Source of the DNA: Coptodactyla brooksi
Lineage: Eukaryota > Arthropoda > Insecta > Coleoptera > Scarabaeidae
Reading direction: 5' to 3'
NCBI GenBank assembly: GCA_033557675.1
Contig: JAWQRM010000234.1
Coordinates: 1-25,942, forward strand
DNA: 25,942 nucleotides
The notes under the pieces are model-generated. The model made no database searches, was not told the origin of the DNA, and was given only the letters and a program-made list of their open reading frames with translations. Below are positions 1-9,360 of this stretch, one piece after another. Made by a program: the position numbers and the translations under genes. Numbering within the stretch: position 1 is the stretch's first letter; each line of letters starts with the position of its first letter.

Positions 1-460
1 CTAGAGGGCATTGATTGATATTACTGTTATACAAACATTGAAACACCCCCCACTACTTTCGTTTTAGAGATACTTTAGAGATACTCTTAGCAACCTGAAA
101 ATAATTTCCTAGATTTTCTTTTGGTCACTTTAGTTGGAATTTTTTTTACCGTAAATCTCTACAATGAGTAGTTTCCGAGATACAGTACCTTGCACGCTTA
201 TTTGGCCACCCTGTACATCGTACATGACTTTCACTTACCTTGGTTTAAATACCCCTGGTTTAAATATAAAAAATCTAAAGAAAATTTCAATTCGTACCTG
301 TCATCTTTTTCCAAAAATATGTAATAACGCCAAAACGGTGCGATTTAGAACTGATGTATAATAATCAAAATGTTTTATAAGGACTTCAAAAGTATCATAA
401 TATACAGAATGTTCCATTTAAAAATCTGAAGTTGGGTAGTTTTTAGAATAAGCCGAACAC
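1..460. repeat. Dispersed-repeat ends, no gene
   Basis: This stretch holds no credible coding region. The sequence before 218 ends in a GGCCACCCTGTACAT-type terminus and contains an 11-bp tandem (tttagagatac) near 64-85. At 402-446 a second terminus starts with atacagaatgttcc followed by atttaaaaatc. The same 45-bp sequence recurs on the reverse strand at 19141-19186 at roughly 75% identity by eye. ACCCTGTAT-like termini of this kind resemble short interspersed or MITE-like repeats commonly seen in insect genomes. The family itself was not identified. Confidence 0.45.
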
Positions 461-1500
461 CCTATCCAAGAGGAAGAAGACCAAATGGTGGGACTTGGTC
501 ACAGAAGTAAGAAACTTTAAAGTTCAGAACTGGAGTATGACATGCAAGAATTGCAAAGTATACTTAATTTCTAAGATTGCCATTCGATTCATAGATGCCT
601 CTATAAATGCTTCAAGGTATGCCATCAGCAAACCTTTATCAATTACTAAGGCTTACTATCGGGTATACAGAAGACCAAGGGAGCCAGGATAAATAACCTA
701 AACACAAACCATCCTTCTATTTTCAATATGAGACTGTTTCTCTTATTATTTACCCAATTAATAGTATCCCTCTACCACAAATCATTATTATTATTACCTG
801 TTTTTACTATTTATTTTATAAGCTGCATAATAATATCATTTGAATAACAAATACCTAAACGCGTTTTATAACTATTTAAATCTACCAACCATAAGCGGTA
901 TTATTCCCAGACCGTAAATGCAATCCGTGCGAATTTTTCAGGCAATGCAGATATTTTGAAGGCAATTCCTTAAACGTCCTTTGAACTTTCAGATTTGATC
1001 TCATTTCCGTTCCTCTTTACGGTGGCATTTCGAATTCAGTTGCGTTCATCCGTATAATACCTTAACGCATCCCTTTATACTCAAAATTTATAAAGACATA
1101 ACGGTTCCTTTCATCACATCGTTCAAATTGAAAATCTAATTTTATATTTATTATAATAATGTAAGTAATCAGATTTAAATAAATAATACCTACGTTATCA
1201 AAAAAAAAACAATGAAAAATTAAATTCCACCATACTAATCGCTATATGTCAAAAATATATAATATATGAATATATGTTAAATAACCCAAAATAAAATAAG
1301 AAACGCTAATAAAACCGTCATAATAATGTAACATGTCAAACGATTGATGGTTTCAAAATTCTAAGAAGTTCATAAGAAAATGTTGGTAGTTCATGCTACT
1401 CTACATTCTCGTGGGAAAATGTGCATTCGGCCAAAGAATGTTTTGTAGTCCCTAGCAGTTAGCGTCAAATATCTCTCTGAAAGTTAGAAACCGCGAACTT
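461..1500. other. No gene recognised
   Basis: AT-rich sequence without a supported gene. Around 470-545 the forward translation (KKTKWWDLVTE, then FKVQNW) faintly recalls the RGRPK-x-RWWD...NW tail of insect LINE polyproteins, but it is too short to call. The rest shows only AT-rich low-complexity sequence, including an A-run near 1200. Confidence 0.3.
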
Positions 1501-1871
1501 TTCTATCAATTAAGGAGTACATAGCACCGGGTAAAAGTTGGAGCGGTTACGGGTTCTTTATCGACGTTAGAGAAAAAAATCTCTTTTTTTAATTTGTCAA
1601 TTGATATAGGTATAATGAAATACAGAAATACTGACATGCACATTAAAAGTTCTAATATAATTTTTATTATCATGCTAGCGTAGTACTTATTTGATAAGTA
1701 CATTAACTAAACAAGCATTTGGCGTGTTGTAGAGACAAGATTAATTATTATAGCTATGAATTAAAATTACCTATTATTAAATTATTATCTATTAAATAAT
1801 AAGATGAATATAAAATGAAATTAACTATTATTTAATAAATAGAGAGCGAGAGAAAGGGAGTCCTATGAGCA

Positions 1872-1925
1872 ACTAGCATTTCATACCTTGAAATTCACAC
1901 TAGCATTTCCTACCTTGAAATTCAA
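1872..1925. repeat. 27-bp tandem duplication
   Basis: Two adjacent 27-bp units (1872-1898 and 1899-1925) differ at only two positions. Each begins actagcatttc and ends ttgaaattca. AT-rich sequence with short inverted repeats precedes them (about 1770-1845). The function is unknown; replication slippage is the simplest explanation. Confidence 0.85.
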
Positions 1926-2279
1926 CTATTTTGATTTATTTAACTTTTGCGAGAAACTCCAAGCAATACAATTATAGTCGGCAACACTTATAGCTTCAAC
2001 TTTTCCGACAAATCTGCTATCGTCTTAACTTCACATCCCGAGAAAGCTAACTTTCTTACATCTTCTGGAAAATTTCTTAAAACTTACCAAAATGCTAATC
2101 AACATTTTAATACAACTGACTGGTTTCAATTCCATTCAATTGAACTCAGATATTGACATTACGAAAATGATTAAACATAATGTAATACAACCGACTTCAA
2201 TGGTTATTTGTAATGTAACTGATTAGATTAGTCCTAGTCTCTCTGCATTTCCTGTTAACCAGCTTAGTCGCCATGTTCT

Positions 2280-3300
2280 ACTTCTGGTCACTCCTGAAGA
2301 GTTCTGCTTCAAAGAAGTCACTTAATCAATGAGTTGAGAAATGTGAGGAAACTGAAAAACACGTCTGATGGGAGTTGTCAATACAAAATTAAATTTGGTA
2401 CCTTCGTGTTACATATCGGTCGATACCCAAAATTTAAATTCTTGATCAGATGTTCGAACTGGTGCTGAATAATCAAATGACCTCCTACCCAGAAGATAAT
2501 TTCTTGACTCCTACCCAGTTCAAATTCAGAAAAAATAAATAGAGAACATAACTTCATTGAGAATAAATTAAATGTATGGCTTTCTGACCTCACAAACCTT
2601 TGACTATATATCACATAGCTTGTTACTGCATAAGTTACGTGCATTGAACTTCAATTCATTCAATATTCATCAAATTAAGTCAAATCTAGCGGATCTTTCA
2701 CCATTCCTGTCCTACAACAATCGATCTTCTGATCTGCTGCCAGACGTGGGGTTCCACAGGCCTCCGTACTTGATCCAATTCTGTTCTTGATACTTATCAA
2801 TGATTTAAATTCATAAGTCGCTTATATTATGTCGCTTATTCATACATTCTTTCAACCAACTTGATTCCCTTGGTCGCTAACACTGCCAGTCTTATCACGT
2901 AATGATGGATTCATGATTTTGAACCACAACTTGTAAACTCTCAATCATATGAAGGAGAGAAGTTGGTTCGCAGTTAATCGCCTTTGTATTTAGGAGGAAT
3001 AAGCTCGAACTTCAAAATTCAAACAAATAATTTTCGTTCAGACCGCTGGTTTGACATACTGAGCATGTTAAGTATTTAGCAACACATTTGGACTCTAAGC
3101 TGACATGATTGCTTTGCTCGAAAGCTTACTGAAGAGCTACTAGACTACTTTTATTTCTATATATCATTTGCCATTCTTTGCCGGGGTCACACATCAGATC
3201 ATTAGTTCACCCATCAGATGTATTCAAAGTACAGAGAAAATGTGTGAGTATGATAGCTGGTGTAGTCTACACCGAATGTTGGTGTAGGCTACACCAATAT
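2280..3300 (+). pseudogene. LINE relic A: reverse transcriptase remnant
   Basis: This is a decayed non-LTR retrotransposon reverse transcriptase, the enzyme that copies element RNA into DNA at a nicked target. Blocks appear in the expected order but in different frames. LKNTSDG lies near 2350 (start of RT). FELVLNNQM and LTPTQFKFRKN lie near 2450-2540. FDYISHSLLLHKL followed by an alpha-helical stretch lies at 2598-2750; the usual form is AFDxVSHxLLLxKL. GVPQASVLDPILFLILINDL lies near 2748-2812. WFAVNRLC lies near 2962, KYLATHLDSKLTW near 3070-3107, and VFKVQRKCVSMIAG near 3215-3260, which is the post-RT block. Stops and frameshifts interrupt every part. The catalytic YADD box is not readable. 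The layout fits jockey/R1/CR1-type elements but the exact clade cannot be fixed. The upstream ORF at 1947-2156 may be a linker remnant, unproven. Confidence 0.8.
3259..3295. repeat. Tandem pair of 15-bp palindromes
   Basis: Two near-identical palindromes, GGTGTAGTCTACACC (3259-3273) and GGTGTAGGCTACACC (3281-3295), sit at a 22-bp spacing. Each has 7-bp perfect arms around one central base. They lie at the decayed end of LINE relic A, just after the IAG codons, and probably arose as a 22-bp tandem duplication. Confidence 0.85.
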
Positions 3301-3935
3301 TCATAAAAATAGATTATGTTAAAAGAAATTTGGTCAATCTGCGATAATCACTCACCAAATATAATTATGATTTGATCAGTAATCAAAGCAGAACGTCTAC
3401 GTCTAGGCATAAAAGTCATATCTAAAAAGACTTCCACCGCCTAACTTATTTACATTCGAATTAAGAGAACGGTTATGTTTTCTTAAAAAAATATTTGTTA
3501 TTATTCAGAATAGTTCTCTTCTTCAACTATGCACTTTTGAGATCAATTTAAATGGGCGAAATAAGAAGATTACTTTCTAGAGAGACCTCTGCATAGCTTT
3601 CGGCTCGGAAGTCAATTCCAATGACCTCAAATTCAAACGAGTAGATATACGTACAATACGAATTACAAGACGTACTGGTTTTTAGTTATGATTTATTGAT
3701 GAGTTATTGGCTTTCAGTTTAATTTGAAAATATACAATATTTTATTCGCACTAAATCAAAGCGGTAATAGTTATGTAGAAACTAATTCATTAGTTACTAG
3801 GGCTGATAAGATAAGGCATGGTCTACATTTAAACATGTGTGGAAAAAGAGAAAACTATTTTTCTATGTTGCTATACTGATAAAAGAATATCTGTGATAAC
3901 AGTAAACATGGCAGTAGAAGTCTCACATATGTAAA
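3301..3935. other. No gene recognised
   Basis: AT-rich spacer between two LINE relics. No readable coding motif, RNA gene or long repeat was seen on either strand. Confidence 0.5.
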
Positions 3936-4570
3936 TTGTGTGGAAAATTTGAAAACGACAGAAATATGGTCTTGCACCCGAGGATGTCGAGGTTCTCGGG
4001 ATTTTCAATTGATAGATCTGACTGGAACGCCGACATGAAAGAGCTGCATATATTTAACATAAACGTACAGTTACTTAGGAAGAAAGCAAACTTACTTGAA
4101 ATATACGATAAAAGCATTGATGTAGTATGCCCTAGTCAGCATCGACTAAATGATCTAGAGGCTATTTACAGAAAAAGAGCAAACATTTTAATATTCTGCG
4201 ATTTGTTAAAGGCCTTGGACAGTGTATCGCACGATCTGCTGCTGCAAGAACTTAAAGTTTCTAGCTTCACCAGCCAGGCAATAAATCTGATAGGTAGTTA
4301 TCTATCAGATAGACACCAGCTAGTGATGATGAATGGCGTAACATGAGAAATAAAGTAGATGGAATTTGGTGTGTCCAGGGATCTAGCCTGGGACCATTGT
4401 TGTTTCTAATTTATATTAATGACCGCCATACTTCTATAGCCTTTCAAATCACATATTTTACGTGAACGACACCACTATCCCTGTAAACAATGAACGTGCT
4501 CGGGAATTGCTGAAAGGAGCGCTGGTCGCACAGTTGAAAGCTGAATACTAGTTCGAATAAACAAAATTGT
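3936..4570 (+). pseudogene. LINE relic B: endonuclease start joined to RT
   Basis: A second non-LTR retrotransposon remnant. An open frame at 3936-4346 carries, near residues 37-70, LHIFNINVQLLRKKANLLEI followed by IDVVCPSQHRL. This matches the start of the apurinic-type endonuclease domain (usual form: NIxSLRxKxxxL...IDVLCISEHWL). About fifteen residues later the frame is already in the RT domain: CDLLKALDSVSHDLLLQEL, then SYLSDRHQLVMMNGV. Most of the endonuclease and the RT fingers are therefore missing. After a stop and frameshift, QGSSLGPLLFLIYIND reads at 4376-4423. The catalytic box reads YVND at 4459-4470 in place of YADD, so the first catalytic Asp is lost. DTTIPVNNERAREL follows. Clearly dead. 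Clade uncertain (CR1/L2/jockey-like). Confidence 0.8.
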
Positions 4571-4676
4571 TTGAAAAGCCATTAAATAGTGACAAAACTC
4601 TAAAACTAGAAAAAAACACATATATGTATATATTTAGTTAGGTATATATAACAAGGAGAAGGACAGTATCAGGAAT

Positions 4677-5510
4677 ATAACCACTAACAACGGTTATGAT
4701 AAGAAACTAGTAGATAAGTTAATTAACCGCCGTAAATTTAAGAGAAGTTTGAATGGTACCACGTTTTTTCAACAATAACAGCACGCTCTAAAACATGTTT
4801 CCTTGTCTTTTTCTAAATTCACCAGAGGTCTTCCAAAAATGTTTAATCAAGTAGGCATAAAATTAGGTTTTGGTCGAATAACACTTCAAGAACACTGTTA
4901 GGTAATCGGAAAGATAACGTAAATATGTTGGAAAAAGTGGTATATATGAAGTAAGTTGCATGGATTGTGAGAAAAAGTATGTCGGCCAAACAAAAAGGTT
5001 ATTACAAACAAGGTTTAAAGAGTATTTAGCCCACTTAAAATATGGTCGTTTAGAAAAATTCAGCGTTGCCGAACATGCTTTTAACAACAATCATAGAATT
5101 AGTGTAGAAAGTTCGAAATTAGTTAAAATGTATCCAATAACAGATTCTTGGATGCATTTGAAAGTTTAGAAATCATTAAATTCAAAAACCCAGTTAATAA
5201 AGACAAGGGGATAATACCGTTTAGCCTCATGTATAATTTAATAGACAAATGGATGCAAGTAGGAGAATGCATTAGATGCATGGGTATTGATTCAGAAAAA
5301 TCAATCCAGAACAAAATAGACACTTTAATGGTTTCCAATTGGTTACGTTCGACAGTAGGGTATAACATCTGGTTACCAAACTCCAGCATGTAATAGAAAG
5401 TAGAGTATTTTAAGTCCTCTGTCTCTGGTGGCTCTAGACAAGGCGAACTTTGTCGGCGAAACGTACGTCAAGCAATTCATTTATTGTTTAGGTGAAGTGG
5501 TAACCAATTG
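4677..5510 (+). pseudogene. Penelope-like element copy A, 3' half with GIY-YIG endonuclease
   Basis: This is the 3' part of a Penelope-like retroelement. The RT-to-endonuclease linker begins near 4690 with NNGYDKKLVDKLINRRKF. The GIY-YIG endonuclease, which nicks the target DNA, follows: literal G-I-Y at 4939-4947, then EVSCMDCEKKYVGQTKR, with YVG at 4978-4986 in the YIG position. An Arg follows in the LQTRFKEYL segment, then AEHAFNNNH. A frameshift near 5140 moves the reading into FLDAFESLEIIKFKNP and NKDKGIIPFS, ending at a stop at about 5391-5393. The same C-terminal block recurs at 15950-16060 and 16751-16850. Downstream non-coding sequence to about 5510 aligns with the 3' end of copy C (aagtggtaacc versus atagtggtgac). 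The RT domain itself is absent; the element abuts LINE relic B. Confidence 0.85.
5420..5474 (+). ncRNA. Decayed hammerhead ribozyme motif of PLE copy A
   Basis: PLE terminal repeats are known to carry hammerhead ribozymes. Here the 3' half of the core is intact: GAA at 5458-5460, stem III ACG-TA-CGT at 5461-5468 and the cleavage-site C at 5469. Stem II can form from GACAA (5437-5441) and TTGTC (5450-5454). The 5' core reads ctggtgg (5425-5431) where CTGATGA is required, so two invariant adenines are changed. It should be inactive. Identity is inferred from the intact motif at 17104-17146 in the same context. Confidence 0.6.
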
Positions 5511-5573
5511 CTTTTTTCCGCTCCTACGCAATACTTGCCTGAGGACAAGCAGCAGGTTGGAGACAAATATTTG

Positions 5574-5683
5574 CTCTACAACGTAGAGTAATTCGTCACT
5601 CTACGTAACAAAGAGAAATCAACAAAAAGTATTTTATATACTGCATCTAAATATTATAATTTAGATGCAGTACATAAAATACT
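5574..5683. repeat. Hairpin cluster with 25-bp inverted arms
   Basis: A strong inverted repeat has arms at 5628-5652 and 5659-5683, 24 of 25 positions paired, around the 6-base loop attata. Just upstream, acgtagagt (5581-5589) and actctacgt (5598-5606) form a 9-bp hairpin. The site lies about 65 bp beyond the estimated end of PLE copy A. It may be a small fold-back element or a replication-generated palindrome; no known family was recognised. Confidence 0.85.
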
Positions 5684-5994
5684 GATTTTGCTTTTTACTC
5701 ATTTGAGAAATTCACAAACCTTAACTTTGACAGAATCAATGGGCGACTTGTGAAGAGCTAGTGATTGTGAAGAGTTGAAGAGCGATAAATTATTGTAAAT
5801 TGACTACATATTTCTACAATATATGTTATATTCTTTGGCCTCTTTCTGCCTCTCGCGTTTCGAATAGTATAATTATACTTATGCAAACAATAATATTCTA
5901 AAAGCACCAATAAATATTTGTATTTGTAATTTATTTTCTTGTTTAATAAAAACCAAGAAATTCCTTATTTTCATTTTGATCTTCTTCTTCTACA
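5684..5994. other. No gene recognised
   Basis: AT-rich spacer. On the reverse strand, sequence near 5984-5998 is a GAAGAAGAAGA-type tract that probably belongs to the 3' tail of LINE relic C. Nothing else is supported. Confidence 0.4.
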
Positions 5995-6340
5995 CAAGTC
6001 ATGTTAAATCAATTCCTGCTGTTCTTCACTTTTCTCAATTTCAGGCCATGTCTCCATTTTCCATCAGTCTGTAGGGCTACATGACTAGTGTAATCTCATT
6101 TTAACCCCCTGGTGATTATTTTTCTGCTGTCTGCTAGCTTAGTTTTTCTTTTGATCCACTTATTTCCCTTTCTATCCCCTGATGAATTCTACTGAGCTTG
6201 ATTCGTTGCATTGTGCTTGATGTAATTGCTCGTTTGTTTACCATTCTTTGTGTTAAGATCCACGTTTGTGAGATGTTGGAAAAGTTTTTGTTTTATTATT
6301 GAGAATAAGTTTTCTAATTCGGCTCCAATATAGGAAAGAA
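5995..6340 (-). pseudogene. LINE relic C: C-terminal tail of an RT polyprotein
   Basis: Read on the reverse strand from about 6270, the translation gives QTWILTQRMVNKRAITSSTMQR, which parallels the ETWTLTQRMVNKLAVTQRAMER block common at the C-terminal end of insect non-LTR retrotransposon polyproteins. It is followed by a degenerate RIHQGIEREISGS segment (usual form: ISLRDRxRNExIR). Near 6080-6040 comes a region ending LMENGDMA or, in the next frame, DGKWRHGLK, matching the usual RQTDGRW... tail. Several stops are present. The RT catalytic core is not present; LENLFS near 6325 may be the last trace of it. A short GAA-rich 3' tail lies near 5990. The identification rests on one good block plus the correct order of weaker ones. 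Confidence 0.65.
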
Positions 6341-6539
6341 TTCGTGACGTTTTTCCAAATGGAGGATGTTAGAGTCGCATAACTTTAGTAACACTAATCC
6401 AATCGAGCCATACTAAATCGCGTTTGAAAGGTGACAGACCATAGATCATCAAAGAAATATTGCGACATTTATTTATTTAGTCGAAAGTCATTGCGTTTTA
6501 AAAATGAGCCAATGTTCTTAAAAAATTCGCTGTTTACAA

Positions 6540-6690
6540 TATGTGTAAATGTTTTACGATATCACTTCGTCCAAGACGATACCGCTCCACAGGCTTCTGA
6601 AAAAAGTGTGTGGTGTTTATGGTGAAAATGCTTTATTAAAATCAGCAGCAGGTGAATGGTTAAAATATTATGAAATTGACATAATTTCAT
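6540..6690 (+). pseudogene. mariner transposase N-terminal remnant
   Basis: Forward translation near 6560-6600 gives HFVQDDTAPQASEK. After a one-base frameshift it continues VCGVYGENALLKSAAGEWLK to about 6661. This is the N-terminal helix-turn-helix of mariner transposases, which binds the terminal inverted repeat (usual form: AAxAxxxICxVYGExALSKSTxxxWFxRF). The upstream ORF from 6431 is poorly conserved. Coding similarity stops where the palindromic element at 6660-7044 begins, suggesting that insertion or rearrangement truncated the gene. No catalytic domain follows. Confidence 0.65.
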
Positions 6691-7044
6691 AATATTTTAA
6701 ATAAAAAGTTGCGCAGTAGACTATAACAATTGTTATAGTCTACTGCGCAACTTTTTGTTACTTAACAAAAGCTAATTTGTAAACTTGACAATTCTCGCGG
6801 GTTAACTCCAGGAGGTAAACCTACATCGTAACTTTTTGGTTGTATATTATTTGTTACACCATGACTGCGATAATATGATAGATAGTTTCTAATAGGTAAC
6901 TTTTAAAAATAACTGTAAACTTTTTAAAATAACTGTATTGAAGTAAAGTTTTATACAATTTCTTAAGCAAACTTTTCACTCAATGCCTGTAATGGATGGT
7001 ACTGACAATTTAACACACTAAAATATTATGAAATTATGTCAATT
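6660..7044. mobile_element. Inverted-repeat element with nested perfect palindromes
   Basis: Three features coincide. First, perfect 26-bp inverted repeats lie at 6674-6699 and 7019-7044, bounding a 371-bp segment that could be a MITE. Second, 6660-6677 and 6683-6700 form an 18-bp perfect hairpin with loop gacat, so the left end is itself folded. Third, 6703-6756 is a perfect 54-bp palindrome with no spacer (27-bp arms; centre ttgttatagtc and its complement). The interior has no coding sequence. No target duplication is obvious outside the repeats. The family is unknown. Confidence 0.75.
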
Positions 7045-7259
7045 CTTAAAATACCTACGCTTGGCTTTATGTGACTCGTGTGAACGCCAAAAATAGTCTA
7101 CTGGAAGAATATGTGACTAGAGCTTGAAGAAAGAAGTTGATTAATTTAAAATTATCACGAAAATCTAGATTTATTGCAAATTACCATCATGACATTTAAT
7201 CTTCAATTGTCCTAAGGTACTGAAGTTTGTGCCATTTTCTTTCTCGTTAGCTCTCTTCT

Positions 7260-7965
7260 TCTAAAAAGTTACGCCACTTCTTCTTGTCTCTTTAATTATA
7301 TTTCAATCGTTTTTTTTTGTATTTAAAACTTTTCGAATCTTTCGTCCCATACGAGGCGAGGCGTTCCTCTTTTACATTTTCTATCAGTTCTTGTATCGTA
7401 TGCATTTTTACTTCCGCATTGTAACTCATTTTACTTTCATGTTATAACTCATTCATACCAAGTGTCTAAACCATTTTAATTCCGTTTCCTACAGTTGCAT
7501 TTTAACTGCTTAGTCTTCATAGGGATCTCATTTCTCCAGCCTGTATTCCATTTTCTTGTCTTTTTGTTAGGACCCAATTCTTCCCTCCATAAAATCCTAA
7601 CTGGAGGTCATTACATCATTACTTGTTGTTGTGGTACGCTTACTAGGAGTACGCTTACAAGGAGTACGCTTACTTATCGTACTCCTTGACTATTTAAATC
7701 AGTTGACTGGCCTTATCTTCTATATTGATCTCCGATTTGTTTTCTCTGCTGCTTGTCACGTATGCTTTGGTTGTTTCGCTGTTCAATGTACCTTTCCATG
7801 ATAAGATGTTGTGTTCTACGTGTTATTGTGATTTTGCGATGAGCGTTAGATTTATATACCCTATGTTGTTTTTTTTATTTTTTTCTCTAGCTCCTTTAAG
7901 TGTGTCGTCCATCATGCATTAAAACAATAGTGGGCTTAATACTACGATTTGACTTACTCCCTTAT
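7260..7965 (-). pseudogene. LINE relic D: reverse transcriptase remnant
   Basis: Reverse-strand translation, starting near 7963, gives GVSQIVVLSPLLF, stop, CMMDDTLKGAREKNKKNNIGYINL. This matches the RT block GVxQGCxLSPLLFNxxMDDxxKxAREKNKKxxIGY. A degenerate HNILSWKGTLNSETTKAYV and SSRENKSEINIE follow, which correspond to HNLxxWxxxLxxxxMKIN...KTKVMxISRENK. The YADD box is unreadable. Near 7600-7527 the block FYGGKNWVLTKRQ then GIQAGEMRSL appears (usual form: LYGSExWVLTKRxESRIQAAEMRFLRR). Near 7410-7350 comes NAEVKMHTIQELIENVKEERL, the DxxRNExVR...IxxRLxWxGH tail. A triple 15-bp repeat at 7634-7678 lies between blocks. Stops and shifts make it non-functional. Confidence 0.8.
7634..7678. repeat. 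15-bp tandem repeat, three units
   Basis: Units gtacgcttactagga (7634-7648), gtacgcttacaagga (7649-7663) and a partial third starting gtacgcttac (7664-7678). It lies inside LINE relic D and interrupts its coding frame. A local slippage product is the likely origin. Confidence 0.85.
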
Positions 7966-9360
7966 CTATTATGAAATCTTTAGACAGTTTATTGTATTTC
8001 TGTATATATTCTTAATAGTTTACATGAATCCTGTTGAAAGACGAACTGCACTTGCTCCCTTATTCCAATCTTCCAAATGCGAACTCCAATAGAATTTTCC
8101 AGGCCGCTTCGCGGAGAAGGGGACGTTCGGATAACTAATAGAAGTACAAATAACGGCATCACGAATTTTATTGCAGGAAAATCCACTCGTAACGTTTCAC
8201 CTAATTGCCAAGGTTCGAAAAACCAGATGGAAGTAACGAAAGATCAATTATTGAAAGGAAAGAAGTTCATATGTTGCATATATTATTACAAAATACAGCC
8301 ACAATAAAATATAAAATTACTTCATTACTTATGCAACACAATACCAAAACAATACTGTTACCGTTCATTAAAAAAAATATGTGTGCATGCAATAACTATA
8401 GCGTCAACGGGACAAAACATAATGGTTTACATCTGCAAGCTTTCTCATTTATGCACTTCATCATAATATTCTTCTTAATCTCTGAAGTTCTCGAAATTCG
8501 CAATGCGTGCTTTCCGGAAATACTAGCATAACAAGTTTCAGAAGTCAGGAACGGCGCCTTGTTTTCTTGAAATAATGTTACGGTGGCAAAAGAGACTAGT
8601 CTGTTTCACGAGCAAAAAGATTTATCACGAACCAAATACAGTCGTAAAATCAACGGTTTGAACGTTACATATATATCTCACTAAATCCCAGCACAACTTT
8701 ACTGTTAAGCAAATTGCATAGTTCGATACATGACTGCACCGCTATATTCCTTCCCGGAAAATTAAAATAACTGTGAAGACTATATCTTGATCAATTAACG
8801 TTGCAGATTAATTACAATTTATTACACTTTCGCACATTTATTTTTTATAACATTCGCTTTGTATAAACAATTGTTCGTAGTATTATCAAAAATATCATAT
8901 TATACTTCTTCTGATGGCAAAACGGTGACTTATTCTTGCTTAAGTTTGTAAACATGGAATACAAGCTCGATATCCGGCACCATAGTTTATTTTTATTGCA
9001 TTGGAAAATTTACAATATAAGTAAATCATACAAAATGATCAGATGTTTTTATTTAACAGCCAATTGAAAAGCACAATAACTGACATACGCAATAAAATTG
9101 AACATTTTAACTGTAAACAATGATATGAGGTTTATCCTCAAGACTTACAACAAGTGACACACATAGGTAATTTACAGAATGAACTTAAACATTATAATTA
9201 TGATTAATAAGATTAGCTGTAACTTTCCACTGACAATTGTTTGCAGTTATGTATCAAGTTTACTAATGGAAATTATCAGCTTCAAATGCTCATAAGTTAA
9301 TTTGGATCTGTAAATATTTTTTGTAGATTTGTCTGTGGAGAATATTTCTTCACACACATA
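7966..9360. other. No gene recognised
   Basis: Overlapping ORFs up to 108 codons exist at 8077-8531, but none shows a domain, a credible composition or a conserved motif. The first part (7989-8070, reverse) might extend LINE relic D upstream (REQVQFVFQQD resembles ExxQxGFxxxRS), but this is weak. From 8540 to 9360 the DNA is AT-rich with no visible structure. Confidence 0.4.

Noticed and set aside
461..692. LINE C-terminal tail (KKTKWWDLVTE...FKVQNW)
   Set aside because: Only one short block resembles the family; the remainder does not match, so it was left as a note.
1506..1703. Small reverse membrane-protein ORF
   Set aside because: Hydrophobic stretches arise easily from T-rich reverse complement; no start context, neighbours or homology support it.
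7634..7678. CRISPR-like or regulatory iteron array
   Set aside because: Only three short contiguous units without spacers, located in a decayed LINE in a eukaryotic context.
8205..8225. tRNA B-box-like GGTTCGAAAAACC
   Set aside because: No matching A box, acceptor stem or cloverleaf could be drawn around it.
8077..8531. Overlapping forward ORFs of 76 and 108 codons as a possible gene
   Set aside because: No domain, no splice or start context of note, low-complexity lysine/isoleucine-rich content and frame overlap; consistent with chance in AT-rich DNA.
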